NCBI GenBank assembly: GCA_937957845.1
Contig: CALGOD010001030.1
Coordinates: forward strand, 1 to 5,820
Direction of reading: 5' to 3'
DNA: 5,820 bases
Source of the DNA: an uncultured Nocardiopsis sp.
GTDB taxonomy: Bacteria; Actinomycetota; Actinomycetes; Streptosporangiales; Streptosporangiaceae
The notes beneath the pieces were generated by a model. That model made no database searches, had not been told where the DNA came from, and was given only the letters and a program-made list of their open reading frames with translations. The translations under genes and the position numbers were made by a program. Each line of letters starts with the position of its first letter. Positions within the stretch are counted from its first letter, which is position 1. Of the stretch, positions 1 to 5,399 are shown piece by piece.

Positions 1-320
1 TGGCCTCGGGGTTCTCCAACGGCGCCAACATCGGCGCGGCCCTGTTGCTGCTGCACCCGGGCCTGGTGAGTGGTGCGGCCCTCTTCGCTGCCGGAGCGCC
101 TCTGCAGGGTCGTGAACCCGACCGGGTCGACCTGTCGGGCACGCGGGTGTTCCTGGGCTCGGGGGTGGCCGACCCCATCACCACCATCGACCAGGCGCGC
201 CTGCTGGCCGCCCAACTGCGGGAGAGGGGAGCGCAGGTGCAGGAGAGCGAACACTCCGGAGGGCACCAGTTGGCCCCGCAGGTGCTGGAACAGGCTCGGG
301 CCTGGTTCACGCACATGTGA
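1..320 (+). CDS. Alpha/beta-hydrolase, phospholipase/carboxylesterase (MhqD-like), C-terminal part
   Basis: This is the last 105 codons of a gene that begins left of the window; the frame starts at base 3 and ends with TGA at 318-320. The visible part starts just before the nucleophile elbow GFSNGAN (G-x-S-x-G, the serine being the presumed catalytic nucleophile). A hydrophobic helix and strand follow, then VFLGSGVADP, where the Asp fits the catalytic acid, and SGGHQL, where the His completes the triad. The order and spacing match the carboxylesterase/phospholipase (Abhydrolase_2) family, cytosolic enzymes of about 200 residues that hydrolyse ester or thioester bonds. The GFSNGAN elbow and GGHQL tail resemble MhqD-type proteins. 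The true substrate cannot be told. The gene ends in a strong terminator, so it is not co-transcribed with the exporter downstream. Family is fairly sure; function is not. Confidence 0.88.
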   Translation, partial: ASGFSNGANIGAALLLLHPGLVSGAALFAAGAPLQGREPDRVDLSGTRVFLGSGVADPITTIDQARLLAAQLRERGAQVQESEHSGGHQLAPQVLEQARAWFTHM

Positions 321-335
321 GCGGTTCTCCAGACC

Positions 336-374
336 GCGGCGGCGCCCCCTGAACCCGGGCGCCGCCGCTCTTTT
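336..374 (+). terminator. Rho-independent terminator of the hydrolase gene
   Basis: A perfect 12-bp GC-only stem (336-347 with 357-368) closes a 9-base loop (348-356) and is followed at once by TCTTTT (369-374). It starts 15 bases after the hydrolase stop codon. The stem and short T-tract in this order are the classical intrinsic terminator form for the + strand. There is no A-tract on the left side, so it is probably one-directional. Confidence 0.85.
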
Positions 375-503
375 CCCCCTCTTTGAATCTACGTCGTAAA
401 GGCGGTGGTTTCGTAGAACAACGAGACCCCACGCCAAAGCGGACCCGCAAGGACGGGATAGGCTCCCCGAGAAAAACCCTCGCCCCTGCCAAGAGAAGAA
501 CCG

Positions 504-536
504 ATGATCACCTCCTGTCCACGGCGCGTGCGGTAG
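504..536 (+). CDS. Possible 10-codon leader ORF abutting the TSUP exporter gene
   Basis: ATG at 504 opens a short frame encoding MITSCPRRVR and ending with TAG at 534-536, directly followed by the exporter ATG at 537. GAGAAG at 493-498 lies 5 bases before the ATG and is a fair Shine-Dalgarno sequence. The exporter ATG itself has none beyond a weak GGTAG touching it. Translation of the exporter could therefore depend on ribosomes ending at the TAG and restarting. The single Cys codon (516-518) is TGT, a less usual choice in so GC-rich a genome. Cys-containing leader ORFs are known ahead of sulfur genes in actinobacteria, but this one is short and has only one Cys. It is also in the same frame as the exporter, so it may instead be a 5' extension cut off by an amber codon, or chance. 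Confidence 0.35.
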   Translation: MITSCPRRVR

Positions 537-1304
537 ATGGACCCCGAGATCCTGGGCCTGCTCCTGCTGGCCGGTGTCGCCGCGGGCTGGATCGACGCCG
601 TCGTCGGCGGAGGCGGCCTGTTGCTGCTGCCCGCCCTGATGGTCGCCGCACCCACCACGCCCTTGGCCACCCTGTTGGGCACCAACAAGCTCGGCGCCGT
701 CTTCGGCACCACCTCCGCCGCCATCGCCTACACCCGCAAGGTCAGCATCGACCGGCGCGTGGTGCTGCCCACCGCCGCTCTGGCCGTGACCGGCTCGGGG
801 TTGGGCGCGGCCCTTGCCGTCGCACTCACCGCCGACGTGCTCAAACCCGTCATCATGGTCGTCCTCGCCGGAGTGGCCCTGATGGTCTACCTCCGTCCCA
901 CCATGGGGGTGGTGAGTGATCCGCGCCTTGGCACCCGTAACCGCCTGCTGGCCGTCATCGCCCTGGCCGGTCTGGGTGTCAGCTTCTACGACGGCCTCAT
1001 CGGCCCCGGCACCGGCGTCTTCCTCATCATCGCCTTCACCGCGGTCATCGGCATGGACTTCGTCTCCGCCTCGGCCTCGGCCAAGATCGTCAACGTGTGC
1101 ACCAACCTCGGGGCACTGACCGTTTTCTCCCTGGGCGGGCACGTCGACTGGATGCTGGGGCTGGGACTGGCCTTCTGCACCATCGTCGGGGCCCAGATCG
1201 GCGCCCGTATGGTCCTGCGGCGTGGATCCGGGTTCGTGCGCGCCGTCTTGCTGGTGGTCGTGCTGGCCCTGCTGGTGCGCATGGGCTGGGACCTGGTGGT
1301 CTGA
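537..1304 (+). CDS. TauE/SafE (TSUP) family membrane transporter
   Basis: This 255-residue integral membrane protein belongs to the sulfite exporter TauE/SafE (formerly DUF81, YfcA-like) family, usually about 250 residues. It shows the internal duplication expected of the fold. The first half has GWIDAVVGGGGLLLLPALM at residues 17-35, followed by the polar LLGTNKLGAVFGT at about 46-58. The second half has SFYDGLIGPGTG at 149-160 and SASAKIVN at 179-186. Seven to eight hydrophobic segments are visible, with an Arg-rich loop near 228-235. The family moves small sulfur-containing or organic anions such as sulfite or sulfoacetate across the cytoplasmic membrane; the substrate here cannot be read from sequence. 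ATG 537 is taken as start because TAG lies immediately upstream in frame and the first membrane segment begins normally after it. It lacks a convincing ribosome-binding site. It converges on the binding-protein pseudogene with a 14-base gap. Confidence 0.92.
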   Translation: MDPEILGLLLLAGVAAGWIDAVVGGGGLLLLPALMVAAPTTPLATLLGTNKLGAVFGTTSAAIAYTRKVSIDRRVVLPTAALAVTGSGLGAALAVALTADVLKPVIMVVLAGVALMVYLRPTMGVVSDPRLGTRNRLLAVIALAGLGVSFYDGLIGPGTGVFLIIAFTAVIGMDFVSASASAKIVNVCTNLGALTVFSLGGHVDWMLGLGLAFCTIVGAQIGARMVLRRGSGFVRAVLLVVVLALLVRMGWDLVV

Positions 1305-1318
1305 GCGGGGGAGGGGGA

Positions 1319-2262
1319 TCACACGGCCGGGTCGGTCCGTCCGGTCATGGCCACGGTGACATCGGAGACGACGCGATGGACGGCGTGGTGGTCGGCCGCC
1401 CCCAGAAGTCGTGGTCCATTCGGATACACCCGTCCGGCGCGTACCGTCCCCAGGTCGGCCCACACGCCCCCGGAGAAGACCTGGGGGCGTTGGGGAAGCC
1501 GGAGCCGCTCAGGACGAAGATCGCGTCGCCGTCGGCCTGCTGGGCCCGGCTCCGCGTCGGCGGGCGGGTGAAGCCCAGGTCGTCCACGACCTGCCCGGGG
1601 AAGGAGTCCGGGGCCTCCAGACGTACCTCGCTCGGACCCCGCAGGCGCACCAGCGACAGCTCGGTGGAGGCCGGGTCCGTTCCGGCCGCCGTGATCTCCC
1701 CGCGTGCGGTCTCCACCGCGGCCTCGTAGGCGGCTTCGACCTGGTCGGTGGAGGCCAGTACCCCGGCCACCCGCCGCAGGTGCTCGTGCCGGGAACCGGT
1801 CCCCTCCCACTCGAGCAGGACCGTGGGCGCGATGGCCTCCAGATGATCCAGCATCCGGGCCCGCCCCCTGCCTGGGTGTGGACGCCGATGATCAGGGCCG
1901 GTGCGGTGTTGGCTGCTTCCTCGATGTCGATGTCGTCCTCGGCGGGTGAGTCGGTCACCAGGGCCGGTCGGGCGCCGTCCTCGTCCGGTGGTGGGAAGGG
2001 ACCCAGTCCCTGGTCGGGGGCTCCGGGGCCGCCCATGGTGCCGACCGGGTCGTGTCCGAACAGGGTCACCGCGGCCAGGGTGGGGCGCCACAGCACCACG
2101 ATCCGTTCGGGTGCGTGGGGGGTCTCCACCTGCCCGTTGGCTCCCTGGACGATCCGGGTCCGGTCGTCGTCCTGGGGGGGAGACCTCGGCGGTGCCTCCG
2201 GTCACCGCGAGGCTTCCACCCAGGAAGAGTGCGAGAAGGCGATGACCCGTCACACGGGGCAT
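1319..2262 (-). pseudogene. FecB-like iron-siderophore substrate-binding protein, multiply frameshifted
   Basis: Coding signal for a periplasmic-binding-type receptor runs from ATG 2262-2260 (GAAAGG some 8 bases upstream) to TGA 1321-1319, but it changes frame five times. It starts with the signal peptide MPRVTGHRLLALFLGGSLAV. The frame shifts in the G7 run 2174-2180 (one base extra), giving QVETPHAPERIVVLW and IDIEEAANTAPALIIG. It shifts near 1864-1868 (C5, one short), giving MLDHLEAIAPTVLLEWEGTG and SFPGQVVDDLGFTRPP. It shifts near 1483-1487 (G5, one short), giving QVFSGGVWADLGTVRAGRVY. It shifts near 1416-1421 (one extra), giving DHDFWG, and near 1399-1403 (C5, one short), giving AADHHAVHRVVSDVTVAM. 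The repaired gene would be 945 bases, about 314 residues, normal for the family. The expected role is capture of an Fe(III)-siderophore outside the membrane for the divergent permease genes. No lipobox Cys is seen. Either a true pseudogene or assembly errors in homopolymers; no in-frame stop interrupts the repaired reading. Confidence 0.85.
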
Positions 2263-2289
2263 AGGGGGACCCTTTCGTGCGAACAGGAC

Positions 2290-2308
2290 GTAGGTAAGGC
2301 TAACCTGT
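2290..2308. promoter_or_regulatory. Iron box (IdeR/DmdR1-type operator) in the divergent promoter region
   Basis: The 19 bases GTAGGTAAGGCTAACCTGT match 15 of 19 positions of the actinobacterial iron-box consensus TTAGGTTAGGCTAACCTAA, including the whole AGGCTAACCT right half. It sits 27 bases upstream of the binding-protein start and about 90 bases before the first permease start. One site could thus repress both directions when Fe(II)-loaded IdeR/DmdR binds. Several TANNNT-like hexamers overlap the box on both strands (for example TAACCT at 2301-2306), but I cannot assign a -35/-10 pair with confidence. Confidence 0.85.
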
Positions 2309-2344
2309 CCCAGGTGGTGCGGTGTTCTCCGCACCACCTGGGAC
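2307..2344. repeat. 16-bp perfect inverted repeat (hairpin) abutting the iron box
   Basis: The arms 2307-2322 and 2329-2344 are exact reverse complements over 16 bases, around a 6-base loop TGTTCT (2323-2328). The left arm begins with the last two bases of the iron box. No T-tract follows on either side, so it is not an ordinary intrinsic terminator. On + strand transcripts started at the box it would lie at or near the 5' end of the permease mRNA, about 55 bases before the start codon. There it could act as a stabilising 5' structure or an attenuator. As DNA it could be a second operator. Which of these applies is not decided by the sequence. Confidence 0.8.
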
Positions 2345-2399
2345 CGGCTCCTGTGGTCGGACCTCGCCCACCATCCACGCAACGACGAACGGGGAAGCC

Positions 2400-3434
2400 G
2401 TGGCCCTGCGCGCGCCCACCCTTCCGCGCCCCACGACCACCAGGCGCATCATCCGCCCCCTCGGGCTGGTCCTCGCCTTAGGCGCCTTGGCCGTCTGCCT
2501 TCTACTCAGTGTCACCGTCGGCGCCAAACCCATCCCCGTCGCCGAGGTCTGGGCCGCTTTGAGCGACTACGACGGATCCTACGACCACGACGTCATCCGC
2601 ACCCTGCGTCTGCCCCGCACCATCATCGGTGTCTTCGTCGGTGCCGCCCTGGGGCTGGCCGGCGCCCTCATGCAGGCTCTGACCCGCAACCCCCTGGCCG
2701 AACCCGGCATCCTCGGAGTCAACTCCGGCGCCGCCGCGGCCGTCGTCATCGCCTCCCTGGTCTTCGGCGCCACCGGCGCCGCCTACGTCTGGCCCGCCTT
2801 CGTCGGCGCCGCCCTGGCGTCCTGCGTGGTCTACGCCCTGGGCTCACGTGGTCGGGCCGGCGCCACCCCCGTACGCCTGGCCCTGGCCGGGACCGCTCTG
2901 GCCGCTGTCCTGCAGGGACTCGTCCACGGGGTCTTCGTCTTCGACACCTTCGTCTTCGACCGTGTCCGCTTCTGGCAGGTGGGATCCCTGACCGGCCGTG
3001 ACCTCGACGTCTTCTGGCAGGTCGCCCCCTTCCTCGTGGCGGGTGTGGCCATCACCCTGTGCCTGGGGCCCTCCCTCAACGCCGTCGCCCTGGGCGACGA
3101 CCTGGCCGCCACCCTGGGCGCGAACATCCCCCTCATCCGCGCCGTCACGGCGGTGAGCGTCATCCTGCTGTGCGGCTCGGCCACCGCCGCGGCCGGACCC
3201 ATCTGGTTCGTGGGACTGGTCATCCCCCACGTGGCACGTCTGATCACCGGCCCCGACCAACGCTGGCTGCTGCCCTACTCCGCCCTGTCGGGCGCCGTCC
3301 TGCTCACCGCGGCCGACATCGTCGGCCGCGTCGTCCTGCCCCACTCCGAGCTGGAGGTCGGTATCATCACCGCCTTCGTCGGAGCACCACTGTTCATCGC
3401 CCTGGTCCGCAGCAGAAAGATGTCCCGACTGTGA
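2400..3434 (+). CDS. FecCD-family iron-siderophore ABC transporter permease (FepD-like)
   Basis: This 344-residue polytopic membrane protein is one of the two translocation subunits of an iron-chelate importer of the BtuC/FecCD family (usual length 320-350). After a basic N-terminus (residues 1-20) comes a first hydrophobic helix at about 21-40. The family hallmark RLPRTIIGVFVGAALGLAGA follows at 70-89, then QALTRNPLAEPGILGVNSGA at 92-111. Near the C-terminus are GPIWFVGLVIPHVARLITG, the cytoplasmic coupling region that contacts the ATPase, and a final membrane segment. GTG 2400 is chosen because GGGGAAG lies just upstream and the N-terminus then has family length. A longer frame reaches back to GTG 2322, but that start lies inside the hairpin arm and adds 26 residues of non-family character. 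It heads an operon with the second permease and the ATPase, probably iron-repressed through the upstream box. Confidence 0.93.
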   Translation: MALRAPTLPRPTTTRRIIRPLGLVLALGALAVCLLLSVTVGAKPIPVAEVWAALSDYDGSYDHDVIRTLRLPRTIIGVFVGAALGLAGALMQALTRNPLAEPGILGVNSGAAAAVVIASLVFGATGAAYVWPAFVGAALASCVVYALGSRGRAGATPVRLALAGTALAAVLQGLVHGVFVFDTFVFDRVRFWQVGSLTGRDLDVFWQVAPFLVAGVAITLCLGPSLNAVALGDDLAATLGANIPLIRAVTAVSVILLCGSATAAAGPIWFVGLVIPHVARLITGPDQRWLLPYSALSGAVLLTAADIVGRVVLPHSELEVGIITAFVGAPLFIALVRSRKMSRL

Positions 3435-4522
3435 GCCACACCCTGGCCCCGCCACGCCGCACCAAGGCCACGAGCCGCACCACGCCCCGCGGCTCCCGGG
3501 CCCTACGCCTGTTCGGTGACCGCCTGTCGCTGCTGGTGCGTCCGCGCCTGCTCATGACCGTCGTGGTCCTGGTCGCCCTGAGCGCCATGGTCCTGGCCGT
3601 GTCCGTCGCGGTCGGCGACTACCGGATCCCCCTGAGGGCGGTGCCCGCCGCCATCATCGGACACGGGGAACGCCTGGACGTCTTCTTCGTCCAGGGTGTG
3701 CGCTTGCCCCGCGCCCTGACCGCCCTCGGCGTGGGCGCGGCCCTGGGCATCTCCGGCGCCGTCTTCCAGAGTCTGTCGCGCAACGTCCTGGGCAGTCCCG
3801 ACATCATCGGCTTCACCTCCGGTGCCGCCACCGGTGCCGTCGCCGTCATCCTGCTCCTGGGGGCCTCCCGCCTGACCGTCTCCCTGGGCGCGGTGGCCGG
3901 AGGTCTGCTCACCGCCGCCGTCGTCTACCTGCTGGCCATGAAGAACGGGGTCCAGGGCTACCGTCTGGTCCTGGTCGGTATCGGTGTGGCCGCCATGCTC
4001 GGCGCGGTGCGCGACTACCTGATGACCAGATCCGATCTCACCGACGCCATGGGGGCCCAGATCTGGATGATCGGCAGCCTCCATGGCCGGGGGTGGGGCG
4101 AGGTGGCCGCGGTGTGGATCGGACTCGCCTTGTTGGGACCGCTGTTGTTCGCCTTGGGCGGGCGGCTGCGTCTGATGGAATTGGGGGAGGACACCGCGCA
4201 GGGGTTGGGTGTGCCCACCCGCTCCACCCAGCTCATCGCCTTGGCCGGCGCCAGCGCCCTGACCGGCGCGGCCATCGCGGTGGCCGGCCCCATCGGTTTC
4301 GTGGCGTTGGCCGCACCCCAGTTGGCCAGACGCCTGACACGTACGGGGACCACCCTGGCCGGTTCCGCCCTCATGGGGGCGGCCCTGCTCGTGATCGCGG
4401 ACCTGGTGGCCCTGCGTGCCCTGGCCCCTCTACAGCTGCCGGTCGGTGTGGTCACCGCCGTCATCGGCGGCAGCTACCTGATCTGGCTGCTGTACACCGA
4501 GTGGCGCGGCCAACGCGCCTGA
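3431..4522 (+). CDS. FecCD-family iron-siderophore ABC transporter permease (FepG-like)
   Basis: This is the second permease subunit, 363 residues, expected to pair with the preceding one in the cytoplasmic membrane. GTG 3431 overlaps the TGA of the upstream gene (GTGA), a translational-coupling arrangement, and no good separate Shine-Dalgarno sequence is seen. The N-terminal 35 residues are basic and hydrophilic, slightly longer than usual. The first helix covers about 40-61. The family block RLPRALTALGVGAALGISGA (91-110) is followed by SRNVLGSPDIIGFTSGAATG (116-135). The common RNPL of the family is RNVL here, and GSPDIIGFTSGA is typical of the FepG branch. A GPIGFVALAAPQLARRL block near the C-terminus is the ATPase-coupling segment. 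The frame is intact, including several G5 runs. The downstream ATPase starts 19 bases later, so the three genes form one transcription unit. Family is secure; the siderophore transported is unknown. Confidence 0.93.
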   Translation: MSHTLAPPRRTKATSRTTPRGSRALRLFGDRLSLLVRPRLLMTVVVLVALSAMVLAVSVAVGDYRIPLRAVPAAIIGHGERLDVFFVQGVRLPRALTALGVGAALGISGAVFQSLSRNVLGSPDIIGFTSGAATGAVAVILLLGASRLTVSLGAVAGGLLTAAVVYLLAMKNGVQGYRLVLVGIGVAAMLGAVRDYLMTRSDLTDAMGAQIWMIGSLHGRGWGEVAAVWIGLALLGPLLFALGGRLRLMELGEDTAQGLGVPTRSTQLIALAGASALTGAAIAVAGPIGFVALAAPQLARRLTRTGTTLAGSALMGAALLVIADLVALRALAPLQLPVGVVTAVIGGSYLIWLLYTEWRGQRA

Positions 4523-4541
4523 TAAGGACCGAGGAAGAATC

Positions 4542-5351
4542 ATGACGACCCCAGCCACCTCCCGTCTGAACGGTCGGGAACTGACGTTGGCCTACGAGCA
4601 GCGGGTCATCTCCCAGGACCTGGCCGTGACCATCCCCGACAACTCCTTCACGGTGATCGTCGGGCCCAACGCCTGTGGCAAGTCCACCCTGCTACGGGCG
4701 CTCTCGCGCACCCTCAGACCCGCGCACGGCCACGTGTACCTGGACGGGCAGGCCATCAACTCCTATCCCGCCAAGGAGGTCGCCCGCCGTCTGGGGCTGC
4801 TTCCCCAGACCTCGATCGCCCCCGACGGTATCGGTGTGGCCGACCTGGTCGCGCGCGGACGTTTCCCCCACCAGGGATTCCTACGCCAGTGGTCCAAACA
4901 GGACGAGGCGGTGGTGGCCGAGGCGATGGAGGCCACCGGTGTGGCCGAGCTGGCCGAACGCTCGGTGGACGAACTCTCCGGTGGGCAGCGTCAGCGTGTG
5001 TGGCTGGCCATGGTGCTCGCCCAGCAGACGCCCCTGCTGTTGCTGGACGAGCCCACCACCTACCTCGACATCGCCCACCAGATGGACATGCTCGACCTGT
5101 GCGCGGATCTGCACGCCGAGCGCGGTTACACCCTGGTCGCGGTCCTGCACGACCTCAACCACGCCTGCCGCTACGCCACCCATCTGATCGTGATGCGTCA
5201 GGGCGCCATCATCGCCGAGGGGGATCCGGCCACGGTGGTGACCGCCGAACTGGTGGAGGAGGTCTTCGGATTGCCGGTGCGGGTGATCGAGGATCCGGAG
5301 ACCCACACCCCGATGATCGTGCCGGTGGACCGCCGTGGCGCCGCCCGTTGA
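4542..5351 (+). CDS. Iron-siderophore ABC transporter ATP-binding protein (FepC-like)
   Basis: This 269-residue cytoplasmic ATPase powers the two permeases encoded directly upstream. All nucleotide-binding motifs are present: Walker A GPNACGKST at 41-49, Q-loop Gln at 89 (LLPQT), signature LSGGQRQRVW at 145-154, Walker B LLLLDE at 165-170 with catalytic Glu170, and the switch His203 in VLHDLNHACRYA. The GRFPHQG stretch near 106-112 and DEPTTYLDIAHQMDML (169-184) are typical of the FepC/FhuC/BtuD branch. The length is normal for the branch. ATG 4542 is preceded by GAGGAAG at 4531-4537, 4 bases away, the best ribosome-binding site in the window. The ACG codon at 4545 and a Thr/Ser-rich N-terminus lie before the domain. 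It is the last gene of the operon and converges with the GTPase gene across 48 bases. Confidence 0.96.
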   Translation: MTTPATSRLNGRELTLAYEQRVISQDLAVTIPDNSFTVIVGPNACGKSTLLRALSRTLRPAHGHVYLDGQAINSYPAKEVARRLGLLPQTSIAPDGIGVADLVARGRFPHQGFLRQWSKQDEAVVAEAMEATGVAELAERSVDELSGGQRQRVWLAMVLAQQTPLLLLDEPTTYLDIAHQMDMLDLCADLHAERGYTLVAVLHDLNHACRYATHLIVMRQGAIIAEGDPATVVTAELVEEVFGLPVRVIEDPETHTPMIVPVDRRGAAR

Positions 5352-5357
5352 GGGTCC

Positions 5358-5377
5358 GCCGGGGTGGGCCGGGGTGG
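5358..5377. repeat. Short tandem repeat, two exact copies of a 10-mer
   Basis: GCCGGGGTGG occurs twice in direct tandem (5358-5367 and 5368-5377) in the 48-base spacer between the converging ATPase and GTPase genes. No convincing terminator hairpin is seen here. It is likely an incidental slippage product in GC-rich spacer DNA. Confidence 0.6.
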
Positions 5378-5399
5378 ACCGAGCCCTCCCGGCCGGTGC

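Noticed and set aside
383..464. Possible promoter elements for the TSUP gene (TTGAAT at 383-388, TAGGCT at 459-464)
   Set aside because: The hexamers do not form a pair with acceptable spacing, so no promoter is claimed.
444..482. Possible riboswitch in the leader of the TSUP gene
   Set aside because: Only two 4-bp hairpins (444-457 and 468-482) were found and nothing resembles a known aptamer core.
307..492. Small - strand ORF near the terminator, with an AGGAGGTGATC sequence upstream at 516-506
   Set aside because: The start would be TTG some 18 bases from the ribosome-binding-like sequence, too far, and the frame runs through the terminator stem of the hydrolase gene.
1411..2481. Long open frame on the + strand across the receptor pseudogene and the divergent spacer
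   Set aside because: It crosses the iron box and hairpin, its product is Pro/Arg/Gly-rich with no family signal, and the reverse strand carries recognisable FecB-like blocks.
2844..3455. Long open frame on the - strand opposite the first permease (about 200 codons, Gln/Asp/Gly-rich)
   Set aside because: Low-complexity composition, no ribosome-binding site, and it mirrors the third-position GC bias of an unmistakable permease gene on the + strand.
3503..4084. Long open frame on the - strand opposite the second permease (about 190 codons, rich in Gly, Gln, Asp and His)
   Set aside because: Same kind of shadow; composition is what antisense reading of a hydrophobic GC-rich gene gives.
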